A stretch of DNA of 64,000 bases from Micromonospora thermarum (GTDB taxonomy: Bacteria; Actinomycetota; Actinomycetes; Mycobacteriales; Micromonosporaceae), in assembly GCF_012034245.1 (NCBI RefSeq), contig NZ_JAATEO010000005.1, positions 62,001 to 126,000 of the forward strand, in the 5' to 3' direction. Shown piece by piece: positions 55,942-64,000 of the stretch. The position numbers were made by a program, and so were the translations under genes. The first letter of the stretch is position 1; each line of letters opens with the position of its first letter. The notes beneath the pieces were generated by a model. It was not told the origin of the DNA. It ran no database searches and saw nothing but the letters and a program-made list of their open reading frames with translations.

Positions 55942-56204
55942 CAGCGCTCCTCCCGGACGGCGAAGCGGACCAGCGACACCGAGCCGACGAAGCCCAGCAG
56001 CGACAGCACCACCAGCACCGGCAGCGTCGTGGCGTGCCGGTTCACCGCGGCCTCGGCGCCGACCGCCCCGACCATGGTCGCGAGCAGCATGTCGGCGGCG
56101 ACCACCCGATCCAGCAGGGACGGTCCCCGGTAGAGCCGGATCAGCGCCAGCAGCGCGGTGACCGAGAACAGGACGGTCAGGACGACGGCGAGGACGACGA
56201 TCAT
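55941..56204 (-). CDS. mrpF: Mrp antiporter subunit F
   Basis: An 87-residue, three-helix subunit with RLYRGPSLLDRVVAADMLLA, the conserved family segment. Its ATG overlaps the mrpE stop, and its stop overlaps mrpG. All parts are made in one coupled chain. Confidence 0.92.
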   Translation of the reverse strand: MIVVLAVVLTVLFSVTALLALIRLYRGPSLLDRVVAADMLLATMVGAVGAEAAVNRHATTLPVLVVLSLLGFVGSVSLVRFAVREER

Positions 56205-56785
56205 CAGGTACCCCTCTCGGCGGGACGGCCCAGCCGGCGCACCTCGGCGGCCGAGCCGACCGCCCGCACGATCCGCCGCTCGACGACGCGCACCCGCTCC
56301 TTGTTCTCCGCGAGTTGCCGCGAACCGTGGGTGTCCAGAAGGTGCACGTGGAGCGTGCCGGCGTCCCGGTCCACGTCGAGGACCAGGGTGCCGGGCACCA
56401 GCGACACCACCTCCGCGGTGAGGGCCAGGTTCAGGTCACTGGGCACGCGCATCCGCACCGCGACGATCGCGCTGTGCGGCCGGTGGCCGGGCAGCACCGC
56501 CAGCGCGGCCACCCGAAGACTGGCGGCGACCAGCTCGCCCAGCGTGCTGAGCACGAGCACCAGCAGCGGGCCGGCGCGGACGCGCCCGCCGAACGTGACC
56601 GGCGGCAGCGGGAAGAACACCAACACCACGCCGGCCACCACCAGCCCACCGAGCAGGTTGGCCCAGGAGAAGTCGCCCCACAGCAGGTTCCAGACCAGCA
56701 CCAGCCACCCGTACGCGACCAACCGGTCCCGCCACCGCTTCACCCGGCCGTGCGACGGTTCGGACGTCCGCGATCCGGCGGTCAC
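56204..56785 (-). CDS. mrpE: Mrp antiporter subunit E
   Basis: A 193-residue subunit. The membrane part (LVLVWNLLWGDFSWANLLGGLVVAG) and a soluble C-terminal region (VSLVPGTLVLDVDRDAGTLHVHLLD) match MnhE/MrpE. GTG 56785 overlaps the mrpD stop as GTGA, which sets the start; the longer frame to 57001 is antisense-free but inside mrpD. Confidence 0.9.
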   Translation of the reverse strand: MTAGSRTSEPSHGRVKRWRDRLVAYGWLVLVWNLLWGDFSWANLLGGLVVAGVVLVFFPLPPVTFGGRVRAGPLLVLVLSTLGELVAASLRVAALAVLPGHRPHSAIVAVRMRVPSDLNLALTAEVVSLVPGTLVLDVDRDAGTLHVHLLDTHGSRQLAENKERVRVVERRIVRAVGSAAEVRRLGRPAERGT

Positions 56786-58287
56786 GGCACCCCCTCGGGG
56801 AAGACGGCCCGCACGTACGGGGTGCGCGCGAGCAGGTCGGTGGCGGCGTCCGCGGTCACGTCGAAGAGCGGGCCGGCGACCACGGTCAGGGTCAGGCCGA
56901 GCGCGACCAGGGCGACGGTCGCACCGGTCATCAGCGTCGGCAGGCGCACCGCCGGCTCGGTGGTGGCCAGCCGCGGCGCCCGCCAGAAGGCGATGTTCCA
57001 CACCCGCGACGCCACGTAGAGGGTCAGCAGGCTGGTCACCGCCCCGGCGGCGACCAGCGCGCCGGGCAGGGAGCCGCCGGTCGCCACCCCCGCCTGGAAG
57101 AGGCCGAGCTTGCCCAGGAACCCGGAGAACGGCGGGATGCCGGCCAGGTTCATCGCGGAGACGAAGAAGAGCACCGCGAGCAACGGCGCCACCCGGGACA
57201 GCCCACCGATCCGGCGCAGGTCGGTGCTGCCGGCCCGCACCTCGACCAGCCCGGCGACGAGGAACAGGGTGGTCTGGATGGTGATGTGGTGCACCACGTA
57301 GAAGATCGCGCCGGAGAGCCCGGCGACGGTGCTCAGCGCCACCCCGAAGATCATGAAGCCGATGTGGCTGACCAGGGTGAACGAGAACAGCCGCTTCATG
57401 TCGGACTGGGCGACCGCACCGAGGATGCCGACCAGCATCGTCGCCCCGGCCACCAGCATCAGCAGGGCGGCAACCCGACCGCCGGGGAAGAGCAGCGTCT
57501 CGGTCCGGATGATCGCGTACACGCCGACCTTGGTGAGCAGGCCGGCGAAGACGGCGGTGACCGGGGCCGGGGCGGTCGGGTAGCTGTCCGGCAGCCAGGC
57601 CGACAGCGGGAAGACCGCCGCCTTGACGCCGAACGCGAGCAGCAACAGCAACTGGAGGCTCAGCCGTACGCCGTCGGGCAGCGCGTCCAGGCGGAACGCG
57701 AGCTGGGCCATGTTGAGCGTCCCGGTGGCCGCGTACACGAGGCCGAGGGCGATCAGGAAGGTCATCGACGACAGGATGCTGACCACCACGTACGTGGAGC
57801 CGGTGCGGATCCGCGTCTCCGTGCCGCCGAGCGTGATCAGGACGAAGCTCGCCGCGAGCAGGATCTCGAAGCCGACGAAGAGGTTGAACAGGTCACCGGC
57901 GAGGAACGCGTTGGTCACGCCCGCCGTCAGCACCAGGTAGGTCGGGTGGAAGATGGCGACCGGAGCCTCCTCGCCGGCCTCCCCCTGGCCCTGCCCGATC
58001 GAGTAGAGCAGCACGCACAGCGTCACCGCCGCGGAGACCACCAGCATCAGCGCGGCCAACTGGTCGGCGATCAGCACGATCCCCACCGGGGCACGCCACC
58101 CGCCGATCTGCACCACCACCGGGCCCTCCCGGTACGCGTGCGCGAGCAGCACCAGCGCCACCACCAACGTGGCGGCGAGGCAGGTGACGCTGACCGCCCG
58201 CTGCACCCGGGGCCAACTGGCCACCAGCAGGGTCAGCGCGGCGCCGAGCAGCGGCACCACCACCGGCAGCGCCACCAGGCGGCTCAC
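56782..58287 (-). CDS. mrpD: Mrp antiporter subunit D (NuoN-like)
   Basis: A 501-residue, 14-helix proton-conducting subunit related to NuoL/M/N. Motifs include LFVGFEILLAASFVLI, the lysine helix LLAFGVKAAVFPLSAWLPDSYPTAPAPVTAVFAGLLTK and HITIQTTLFLVAG. The lysine and histidine residues needed for ion movement are present. GTG 58287 lies 22 bp after the mrpC stop. Confidence 0.95.
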   Translation of the reverse strand: MSRLVALPVVVPLLGAALTLLVASWPRVQRAVSVTCLAATLVVALVLLAHAYREGPVVVQIGGWRAPVGIVLIADQLAALMLVVSAAVTLCVLLYSIGQGQGEAGEEAPVAIFHPTYLVLTAGVTNAFLAGDLFNLFVGFEILLAASFVLITLGGTETRIRTGSTYVVVSILSSMTFLIALGLVYAATGTLNMAQLAFRLDALPDGVRLSLQLLLLLAFGVKAAVFPLSAWLPDSYPTAPAPVTAVFAGLLTKVGVYAIIRTETLLFPGGRVAALLMLVAGATMLVGILGAVAQSDMKRLFSFTLVSHIGFMIFGVALSTVAGLSGAIFYVVHHITIQTTLFLVAGLVEVRAGSTDLRRIGGLSRVAPLLAVLFFVSAMNLAGIPPFSGFLGKLGLFQAGVATGGSLPGALVAAGAVTSLLTLYVASRVWNIAFWRAPRLATTEPAVRLPTLMTGATVALVALGLTLTVVAGPLFDVTADAATDLLARTPYVRAVFPEGVP

Positions 58288-58309
58288 CGCTGCCTCCCGG
58301 CGTGCCCCG

Positions 58310-58795
58310 TCATCGCGGACCGTCCGCGTCCCCGGCCCGGCGGCGGCGCGCGGGCCCCGGGTCGACCTGTTCCGGGTCCCCGTCCGGGCCCTCGCCGCCG
58401 AGGTCGGCGGTGGCCACCTCGTTGCGCTCGGCCTGCCGCACGATCTGCCGGTCCTCGATGTCGTCGGGCACCTCGTCGTCTCCGGTCAGGTACCAGCTGC
58501 GGTAGCTGACGGCCAGCAGGAACGCGGTCAGGCCGAACGTGATGACGATGGCGGTGAGCACCATGGCCTGCGGCAACGCGTCACTCATCGCGGCGGTCGG
58601 CGCGGTGCCGACCACGGGCGCGGCCCCGGGCCGGCCGCCGAGCAGGATGAGCAGGTTGACGCCGTTGCCGAGCAGGATGACCCCGAGCAGGATCCGGGTC
58701 AGGCTGCGTTCCAGCAGCAGCGTCACCCCGCAGGCGACCAGCACGCCGACGGCGAGGACGAGCGCCAGCGGAGGCCCCACGTCGGCGGATGTCAC
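58310..58795 (-). CDS. mrpC: Mrp antiporter subunit C (NuoK-like)
   Basis: A 161-residue, three-helix subunit (LLERSLTRILLGVILLGNGVNLLIL, LTAIVITFGLTAFLLA). It has an acidic, soluble C-terminal extension of about 55 residues ending in RRRRAGDADGPR, longer than the usual 110-120 residue MrpC. GTG 58795 overlaps the mrpA stop as GTGA. Confidence 0.93.
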   Translation of the reverse strand: MTSADVGPPLALVLAVGVLVACGVTLLLERSLTRILLGVILLGNGVNLLILLGGRPGAAPVVGTAPTAAMSDALPQAMVLTAIVITFGLTAFLLAVSYRSWYLTGDDEVPDDIEDRQIVRQAERNEVATADLGGEGPDGDPEQVDPGPARRRRAGDADGPR

Positions 58796-61635
58796 CTCCC
58801 CTCCCCGGTGCGGTCCACGACCAGACCGCCGTCACCGCGGCCGGCCGCCTCGATGTGCCGGTCCACCTCCGCACCGAGACTCCGCAGGATGTCCAGCGCC
58901 AGCCCCACCACCACGAGGTAGACGCCGACGTCGAAGAAGATCGAGGTGACCACGTAGAAATCGCCGACCAACGGCAACGACAGGTTGATCTTCGTGCTGC
59001 TCAGCACCGGCGCGCCGGTGAGCAGGGCGACCACGCCGGTGCCGACCGAGACGGCGAGCCCGGCGCCGAGCACGGTGCCGGCACCGACCGGCGCGGCCTC
59101 GGCCAGCTCGTACCGGCCGCCGGCGAGATAGCGCACCACGAGGGCCAGGCCCGCCACCAGACCGCCGGCGAAGCCGCCGCCGGGCGCGTTGTGCCCGGAG
59201 AAGAGCAGGAACAGCGAGAAGAGCGCCACGGTGTGGAAGATCAGCCGGGTGACCACCTCCAGCACGATCGCGCGGCGCCGCTCGCTCAGCGTGGGTCCGC
59301 CGCGCAGCCACACCGGCCGTCCCGGGCGGTTGACGCGGCCCGTCGGCTCGGGGCGCCGGGGCCGGGGGCCGGTGCGGGACCGCTGGAAGACCAGGCTGGC
59401 CACCCCGGTCGCGGCCACCACCAGGACGGCGAGTTCGCCCATGGTGTCCCAGGCGCGGATGTCCACCAGGGTCACGTTGGCCACGTTGCGCCCGTAGCCC
59501 TCGGTCACCGCCAGGTCGGGGAACGCGTCGGAGATGGTGGGCGCGGTCCGGGCGCCGCCGGCGACCAGGGCGAGTCCGGCCGCGACCACGCCGACGGCCA
59601 GGCCGATCGCGCGGCGTACCCACCGGCTGCGGCGCAGCGGCCGGGCCGAGAACCGTTGCGGCAGCCGGCGCAGCACCAGCACGAAGACCGCGATGGTGGC
59701 GGTCTCGACGAGGAACTGGGTCAGCGCCAGGTCCGGTGCCCCGTACAGCACGAAGAGCAGCGCGCTGCCGTAGCCGGTCACCCCCACCAGCAGCATCGCG
59801 GTGAGCCGCCGCCGGGCGCCGACCGCCAGCACCGCCGCGACGGCGACCACCGTCACCACGACCACCTGCAGCGGGTTGTCCCACGGGCTGATCCGTTCCC
59901 GCCACGGGCGGGCCGTGAGCAGCGCCGCGCCCGGCACCACGGCGAGCGCGATCAGGATCGTGCCGAGGTACTGCGGCAGCGAGCCCCGCTGGGTGACAGC
60001 CGTGACTTCGATCGCGAGCCGGTCGAACCGGCGGGTGATCCACTCGTACCCCTGGTTGCCGCCGACCGGCACGTGCAGCCGCGCCAGCACCGGTGCGAGG
60101 GGGCCGCGCACCGCGAACAGCGCCGCACCGCCGGCCACGGCGACCGCGGAGAGGCCGAGCGCGGGGCTGAGGCCGTGCCACAGCGCCAGGTCCTTGGCCG
60201 CCGGGCCGAACAGCTCGGCGTACGGACGCAGCACGTGGTCGAGCACCCCGGCGGCGGGACCGGCGACCAGTCCCGCCCCGGCGAGCAGGGCGGGCGGGCC
60301 GAGCAGCGGCACGCTGATCCGGCCGATGTCGGTCGGCGCGACCCCGGGCCGATCGCCGAAGGCACCCCACATGAACCGGGCGCTGTACGCGACGGTCAGC
60401 GCGGTGCCGGCGACCAGCGCGGCGAGCACCACCGGGCGGTCGAGGAACGCGGCGAGGACCGCCTCCTTGGCCACGAACCCGACCAGCGGCGGCAGCCCGG
60501 CCATCGACGCCGCGGCGAGCACCGCGACGGCGGCCAGCAGCGGCTCCCGGCGCCCCAGTCCGGACAGCTCACGCAGGTCCCGGGTGCCGGCGCCGTGGTC
60601 GAGGATGCCCACCACGAGGAAGAGCGCGGCCTTGAACAGGGCGTGCGCGAGCAGCATCGCCACGCCGGCCAGCGCGGCGTCCGGCGTGCCCGCGCCGACC
60701 ACCACGACGAGCAGGCCGAGCTGGCTCACCGTCCCGTACGCCAGCAGCAGCTTCAGGTCGGTCTGCCGCAGCGCCGCCCAGCCGCCGGCGACCATGGTGG
60801 CCAGGCCGGCGACCGTGACCACCGGGCGCCACGGCCCGACGGTGGCCAGCGCCGGCGCGAGCAGCCCGATCAGGTAGACGCCGGCCTTCACCATCGCGGC
60901 GGCGTGCAGGTACGCGCTGACCGGGGTCGGCGCCGCCATCGCCACCGGCAGCCACGACGTGAACGGAAACACCGCCGACTTGGCCAGCGCCCCGACCAGG
61001 ATCAGCGACACCGCCGTCACCAGGTACGCCCCGCCCGGCAACGACGCGGTGGCCAGCTCCGACCAGCGGTAGGTGCCGGCGCGCGTGCCGAGCATGACGA
61101 ACCCGACCAGCATGGCCAGGCCGCCGAGCGTGGTGACGGTCAGCGCCTGGGCCGCCGCCCACCGGCTGGACCGGCGCTCGGTGCTGTGCCCGATCAGCAG
61201 GTACGAGAAGATCGTCGTCAGCTCCCAGCAGACGTAGAGCAGCAGCAGGTCGTCGGCGAGGACCAGGCCGAGCATCGCGCCGGCGAAGGCCACCAGGACG
61301 GCCGCGAAGCGGGCCAGGCCGAGCGAGCCGGGTGCGAAGTACCGGCCGCTGTAGACCAGCACGAGCGCCCCGACGCCGCCGACGAGCAGCGTCATCAGCC
61401 AGGACAGGGTGGTCGCCCGCAGCGCCACCTCGAGCCCGAGTTGGCGGATCCACGGGTACGTCTCGACGACCGCGCCGCCGTCGGCGACGGCCGGCGTCCG
61501 GGCGAGTGCCCAGCCGAAGGCGGCGGCCGGAGCGAGGGCGAGCAGGTAGCACGCGCGGGGCCCCCACCACCGGACGAGCGGCGGCGCGGCGAGCGCCGCC
61601 ACGAGGTGGAGGATCAGCAGTACGAGCACCCGCAC
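58792..61635 (-). CDS. mrpA: Mrp antiporter subunit A fused to subunit B
   Basis: A 947-residue protein. The first 600 or so residues are the NuoL-like MrpA channel (LYVCWELTTIFSYLLIGH, FPFTSWLPVAMAAPTPVSAYLHAAAMVKAG). They are followed by the MrpA C-terminal part. The last 140 residues are MrpB (LFLLFSGHNAPGGGFAGGLVAGLALVVRYLAGG). The fusion is common in actinobacteria. It heads the mrpA(B)CDEFG operon, which exchanges cytosolic Na+ (or K+) for protons and gives pH and salt tolerance. GTG 61635 starts with the first helix. Confidence 0.95.
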   Translation of the reverse strand: MRVLVLLILHLVAALAAPPLVRWWGPRACYLLALAPAAAFGWALARTPAVADGGAVVETYPWIRQLGLEVALRATTLSWLMTLLVGGVGALVLVYSGRYFAPGSLGLARFAAVLVAFAGAMLGLVLADDLLLLYVCWELTTIFSYLLIGHSTERRSSRWAAAQALTVTTLGGLAMLVGFVMLGTRAGTYRWSELATASLPGGAYLVTAVSLILVGALAKSAVFPFTSWLPVAMAAPTPVSAYLHAAAMVKAGVYLIGLLAPALATVGPWRPVVTVAGLATMVAGGWAALRQTDLKLLLAYGTVSQLGLLVVVVGAGTPDAALAGVAMLLAHALFKAALFLVVGILDHGAGTRDLRELSGLGRREPLLAAVAVLAAASMAGLPPLVGFVAKEAVLAAFLDRPVVLAALVAGTALTVAYSARFMWGAFGDRPGVAPTDIGRISVPLLGPPALLAGAGLVAGPAAGVLDHVLRPYAELFGPAAKDLALWHGLSPALGLSAVAVAGGAALFAVRGPLAPVLARLHVPVGGNQGYEWITRRFDRLAIEVTAVTQRGSLPQYLGTILIALAVVPGAALLTARPWRERISPWDNPLQVVVVTVVAVAAVLAVGARRRLTAMLLVGVTGYGSALLFVLYGAPDLALTQFLVETATIAVFVLVLRRLPQRFSARPLRRSRWVRRAIGLAVGVVAAGLALVAGGARTAPTISDAFPDLAVTEGYGRNVANVTLVDIRAWDTMGELAVLVVAATGVASLVFQRSRTGPRPRRPEPTGRVNRPGRPVWLRGGPTLSERRRAIVLEVVTRLIFHTVALFSLFLLFSGHNAPGGGFAGGLVAGLALVVRYLAGGRYELAEAAPVGAGTVLGAGLAVSVGTGVVALLTGAPVLSSTKINLSLPLVGDFYVVTSIFFDVGVYLVVVGLALDILRSLGAEVDRHIEAAGRGDGGLVVDRTGEGR

Positions 61636-61835
61636 TCCCCGTCGAGGTGGCGGCGGCGCGCCGGGCGGGCCGCACCGCGCGGGCCGCCCGGGTGGCGGCG
61701 TCAGACCCTGGGGCGTGGTGGGTGCCGGCCGGCCTCCGCCGGATCGACGCCACGAACCGTGCCCCAGGTGCGATCAGACGCCAGATCGCCGGGGGGCGGG
61801 GTTGTTTTGCGGGAATTCGCCGGATCGCCGGGTGA

Positions 61836-61851
61836 CCGGGCGGACGCCCGG
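61836..61851. terminator. Short hairpin after the 137-residue gene
   Basis: CCGGGCG (61836-61842) and CGCCCGG (61845-61851) form a seven-pair stem with a two-base loop, just past the stop of the upstream gene. The rest of 61636-61856 holds GC-rich sequence and no gene. Confidence 0.45.
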
Positions 61852-61856
61852 GCTCG

Positions 61857-62270
61857 TCAGCGGGCGGCGACCTCGGCGTCGGCGAGGTCGGTGGCGCGGT
61901 CGGCGGCGACCGGTGCGGGCTCGCGGGCCGGGCGGTCGCGGCGGGTCTCGACGAGCAGGTCGGGGCGGCCGAGCTGGACCACGACCCGGTTGACCACCCG
62001 CTGGGCGGCGGCGAGCGAGCGCACCGACAGCAGCCGCCCCTTGCTCTCCCGGCGCAGGACGAAGAAGTGCACGGCGGCGCGGACCCGGCCCCGGTCGGCG
62101 GCGCTGGCCCGCGCGGTGGACACGACCAGCTCGCGCAGCGCGTGGGCGAGCCGCTCGGCGAGCTCCAGCTCGGGCCCGGTCAGGCCGGCGCGGACGGCGG
62201 CGAGATGACTGTCGACCTTGCGGATGAGCACGTCGGTGCCGGGCTCGACATTCCGCTCCTCGACAGCCAT
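61857..62270 (-). CDS. Conserved hypothetical actinobacterial protein
   Basis: A 137-residue soluble protein, mostly helical: RKVDSHLAAVRAGLTGPELELAERLAHALRELVV, then a strand-helix unit FFVLRRESKGRLLSVRSLAAAQRVVNRVVVQLG and a charged tail. I do not recognise the family. ATG 62270 follows GGAGGGGATCGG. It has its own terminator and lies 221 bp upstream of mrpA, so it is probably not part of the antiporter operon. It is divergent from the lhr gene across an AT-rich stretch with palindromes. Confidence 0.65.
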   Translation of the reverse strand: MAVEERNVEPGTDVLIRKVDSHLAAVRAGLTGPELELAERLAHALRELVVSTARASAADRGRVRAAVHFFVLRRESKGRLLSVRSLAAAQRVVNRVVVQLGRPDLLVETRRDRPAREPAPVAADRATDLADAEVAAR

Positions 62271-62337
62271 CCGATCCCCTCCACCCGCGCCCGCGTCGCG
62301 AGTGAAGTTACTTTATGTTGTGGGTCACAAGCAAGCA

Positions 62338-62354
62338 GTTAAGTAAGACTTAAC
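62338..62354. promoter_or_regulatory. Palindrome in the AT-rich gap upstream of lhr
   Basis: GTTAAGT (62338-62344) and ACTTAAC (62348-62354) are perfect inverted repeats around AAG. A smaller AAGTTACTT lies at 62305-62313. This is the most AT-rich part of the last 10 kb and holds the likely promoters of both divergent genes. Confidence 0.5.
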
Positions 62355-62441
62355 GTATTCATTGTCATATCCGTCGCTTTTGCCGATGAGCCGGACAGAA
62401 GGCACGGCGCGTCGACGTGACTGTCACACCGCCGAGGCAGG

Positions 62442-64000
62442 ATGGAAGGCGTGGCGGAGGTGACGGGAAACGCGGGCGGGCCGACGACGGGCGACGCGCT
62501 CGCCGCGTTCGGCACCGCCACCCGGGAATGGTTCACCGCCGCGTTCGCCGCGCCGACCGGGGCGCAGACCGGCGCCTGGCGGTCCATCGGCGCCGGGCGC
62601 AACGCCCTGGTGGTGGCGCCCACCGGCTCCGGCAAGACACTCGCCGCGTTTCTCTGGTCGCTCGACCGGCTGGCGCGCGAGCCCGCCCCGACCGACCCCC
62701 GGCAGCGCTGCCGGGTGCTCTACGTCAGCCCGCTCAAGGCACTCGCGGTCGACGTCGAGCGCAACCTGCGCACCCCGCTCGCCGGCATCCGCCAGGCCGC
62801 CACCCGGCTCGGCCTCACCCCGCCCGACATCACCGTCGGGATGCGCACCGGGGACACCCCCGCCGACGAGCGGCGTGCCTTCGCCCGCACGCCGCCGGAC
62901 ATCCTCATCACCACCCCGGAGTCGCTGTTCCTGCTGCTCACGTCCGCCGCCCGGGACTCGTTGCGCGGCGTCGAGACGGTGATCGTCGACGAGGTGCACG
63001 CGGTCGCGGGCACCAAGCGGGGAGCCCATCTCGCGCTGTCGCTGGAGCGCCTCGACGAGCTGCTGCCCGCCCCGGCCCAGCGGATCGGCCTGTCCGCGAC
63101 GGTCCGCCCGGTCGACACCTGCGCCCGCTTCCTCGGCGGCGCCCGGCCGGTCGACGTCGTCGCCCCGCCCACGGCCAAGACGATCGAGGTCGGCGTGCAG
63201 GTCCCGGTGGAGGACATGACGCGCCTCGACGAGCAGGAGCCGCCCGAGGACGACCTCGGCGGCTTCGGCTCGCGCCGGGCGTCGATCTGGCCGGCGGTGG
63301 AGGAGCGGGTGTTCAGCCTGATCAGGGCGCACCGCTCGACCATCGTCTTCACCAATTCACGCCGCTCGGCCGAGCGGCTCTGCGCCCGGCTCAACGAGCT
63401 CGCGGCCGACGAGATCGCCGGCACCGGTCCGGCGGGCGGTGCCGGGACGAGCCCCGACGCCCGGGCGGGTGGCGGCGCCCGGGGCGGGCCGGTGGGACCG
63501 GCGCGGTTCAACCGGCCACCGGCCGAGCTGATGGCGCAGGCCGGCGCGGTGGCCGGCGCACCCCCGGTCATCGCGCGGGCGCACCACGGCAGCGTCTCCC
63601 GGGAGGAACGCAAACACATCGAGGAGGCGCTCAAGTCCGGGCAGCTCCCCGCGGTCGTGGCCACCTCCAGCCTGGAGCTGGGCATCGACATGGGCGCGGT
63701 CGACCTCGTGGTGCAGATCGAGGCCCCGCCGAGCGTGGCCGCCGGCCTGCAACGGGTCGGCCGCGCCGGGCACCAGGTCGGCGCGGTGTCCCGGGGCGTG
63801 GTGTTCCCCAAGCACCGGGGAGACCTGCTCTCCTGCGCGGTGGTGGCCGAGCGGATGACCGAGGGTGCGATCGAGGAGCTGCACTACCCGCGCAACCCGC
63901 TGGACGTGCTGGCCCAGCAGATCGTCGCGATGGTGGCCCTCGATCCGTGGCGGGTCGGGGACCTCGCCGTGGTGGTGCGCCGGGCCGCGCCCTTCGCCGA
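62442..64000 (+). CDS. lhr: Lhr-type DEAD/DEAH superfamily 2 helicase (3' end outside window)
   Basis: The frame runs to the window edge without a stop. The first 520 residues show an SF2 helicase core: Walker A APTGSGKT, motif Ia VSPLKAL, Walker B DEVH, motif III SAT and motif VI QRVGRAGH. The insert between the two RecA domains (GGFGSRRASIWP ... RPPAELMAQ) is seen in Lhr and its relatives. Lhr unwinds DNA:DNA and RNA:DNA forks 3' to 5' and belongs to a DNA-damage-linked set. ATG 62442 (GAGG upstream) was chosen; GTG 62451 and 62460 are close alternatives. Confidence 0.92.
   Translation, partial: MEGVAEVTGNAGGPTTGDALAAFGTATREWFTAAFAAPTGAQTGAWRSIGAGRNALVVAPTGSGKTLAAFLWSLDRLAREPAPTDPRQRCRVLYVSPLKALAVDVERNLRTPLAGIRQAATRLGLTPPDITVGMRTGDTPADERRAFARTPPDILITTPESLFLLLTSAARDSLRGVETVIVDEVHAVAGTKRGAHLALSLERLDELLPAPAQRIGLSATVRPVDTCARFLGGARPVDVVAPPTAKTIEVGVQVPVEDMTRLDEQEPPEDDLGGFGSRRASIWPAVEERVFSLIRAHRSTIVFTNSRRSAERLCARLNELAADEIAGTGPAGGAGTSPDARAGGGARGGPVGPARFNRPPAELMAQAGAVAGAPPVIARAHHGSVSREERKHIEEALKSGQLPAVVATSSLELGIDMGAVDLVVQIEAPPSVAAGLQRVGRAGHQVGAVSRGVVFPKHRGDLLSCAVVAERMTEGAIEELHYPRNPLDVLAQQIVAMVALDPWRVGDLAVVVRRAAPFA

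Overview
The DNA is very GC-rich. Many genes use GTG starts and are joined by GTGA or ATGA overlaps. Gene content includes a group-2 sigma factor, IdeR/DtxR, a LexA/RecA pair with actinobacterial SOS boxes, RecX, DUF3046, NrdR/NrdJ, DUF349, DUF5522, DUF2277, a Glu-type amino-acid ABC transporter, UdgX and Lhr. Together these point to a filamentous actinomycete of the Micromonosporaceae, most likely Micromonospora. This is inferred from gene content and style, not from a database search. Almost all of the window looks like conserved chromosome. No insertion sequence, prophage, CRISPR array, rRNA or tRNA was seen.

Layout. 0-5.3 kb: a methyltransferase (cut by the left edge), dtd, a Spo0M-like protein, a sigma factor, and an ArsR-controlled SRPBCC-VOC fusion gene. 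5.3-13.3 kb: an acetylation module (GNAT/acyl-CoA synthetase fusion plus AcuC deacetylase), a sulfurtransferase, an IdeR-like iron regulator, DUF5522, asparaginase, a decayed RibD/DHFR-like gene and a DksA/TraR zinc-finger protein. 13.4-15.9 kb: the only accessory-looking stretch. It holds an NADPH-dependent reductase/HxlR pair and four very small cysteine-rich genes joined by GTGA overlaps, divergent from an excisionase-like HTH gene. These resemble cargo of actinomycete integrative elements, but no integrase or attachment site is visible. 16-24 kb: nrdJ-nrdR, divergent from lexA, then a membrane propeller protein with a Gly/Tyr-rich tail, and hflX. 24-32.5 kb: malic enzyme, dapF-miaA-dioxygenase-like operon, DUF349 protein, miaB, DUF2277 and a Cys-cluster protein. 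32.6-37.2 kb: selD and a complete glutamate-type ABC transporter (ATPase, lipoprotein, two permeases). 37.3-44.5 kb: rny, recX, recA carrying a 364-residue intein, DUF3046 and an MFS exporter. 44.6-50.1 kb: acyl-CoA dehydrogenase, udgX, a 39-residue membrane peptide, and a MocR regulator divergent from a PNPOx-GNAT fusion gene and a LysE-type exporter. 50.2-62.3 kb: a second Spo0M-like protein, paired CorC/HlyC-type CBS proteins, a secreted M28 aminopeptidase and a six-gene Mrp Na+/H+ antiporter operon. The window closes inside an Lhr-type helicase gene.

Regulation can be read at several points. SOS boxes precede lexA and recA. Two NrdR-like boxes exactly 31 bp apart precede nrdR. A consensus promoter with an embedded palindrome precedes arsR. 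A 14-bp palindrome sits between two opposed promoters at the mocR junction. Strong hairpin terminators close many units. The least explained structures are intergenic palindromes that begin and end in GATC (10857-10924 and 25792-25858, related to each other in opposite orientation, and 1794-1852). All three lie between convergent genes.
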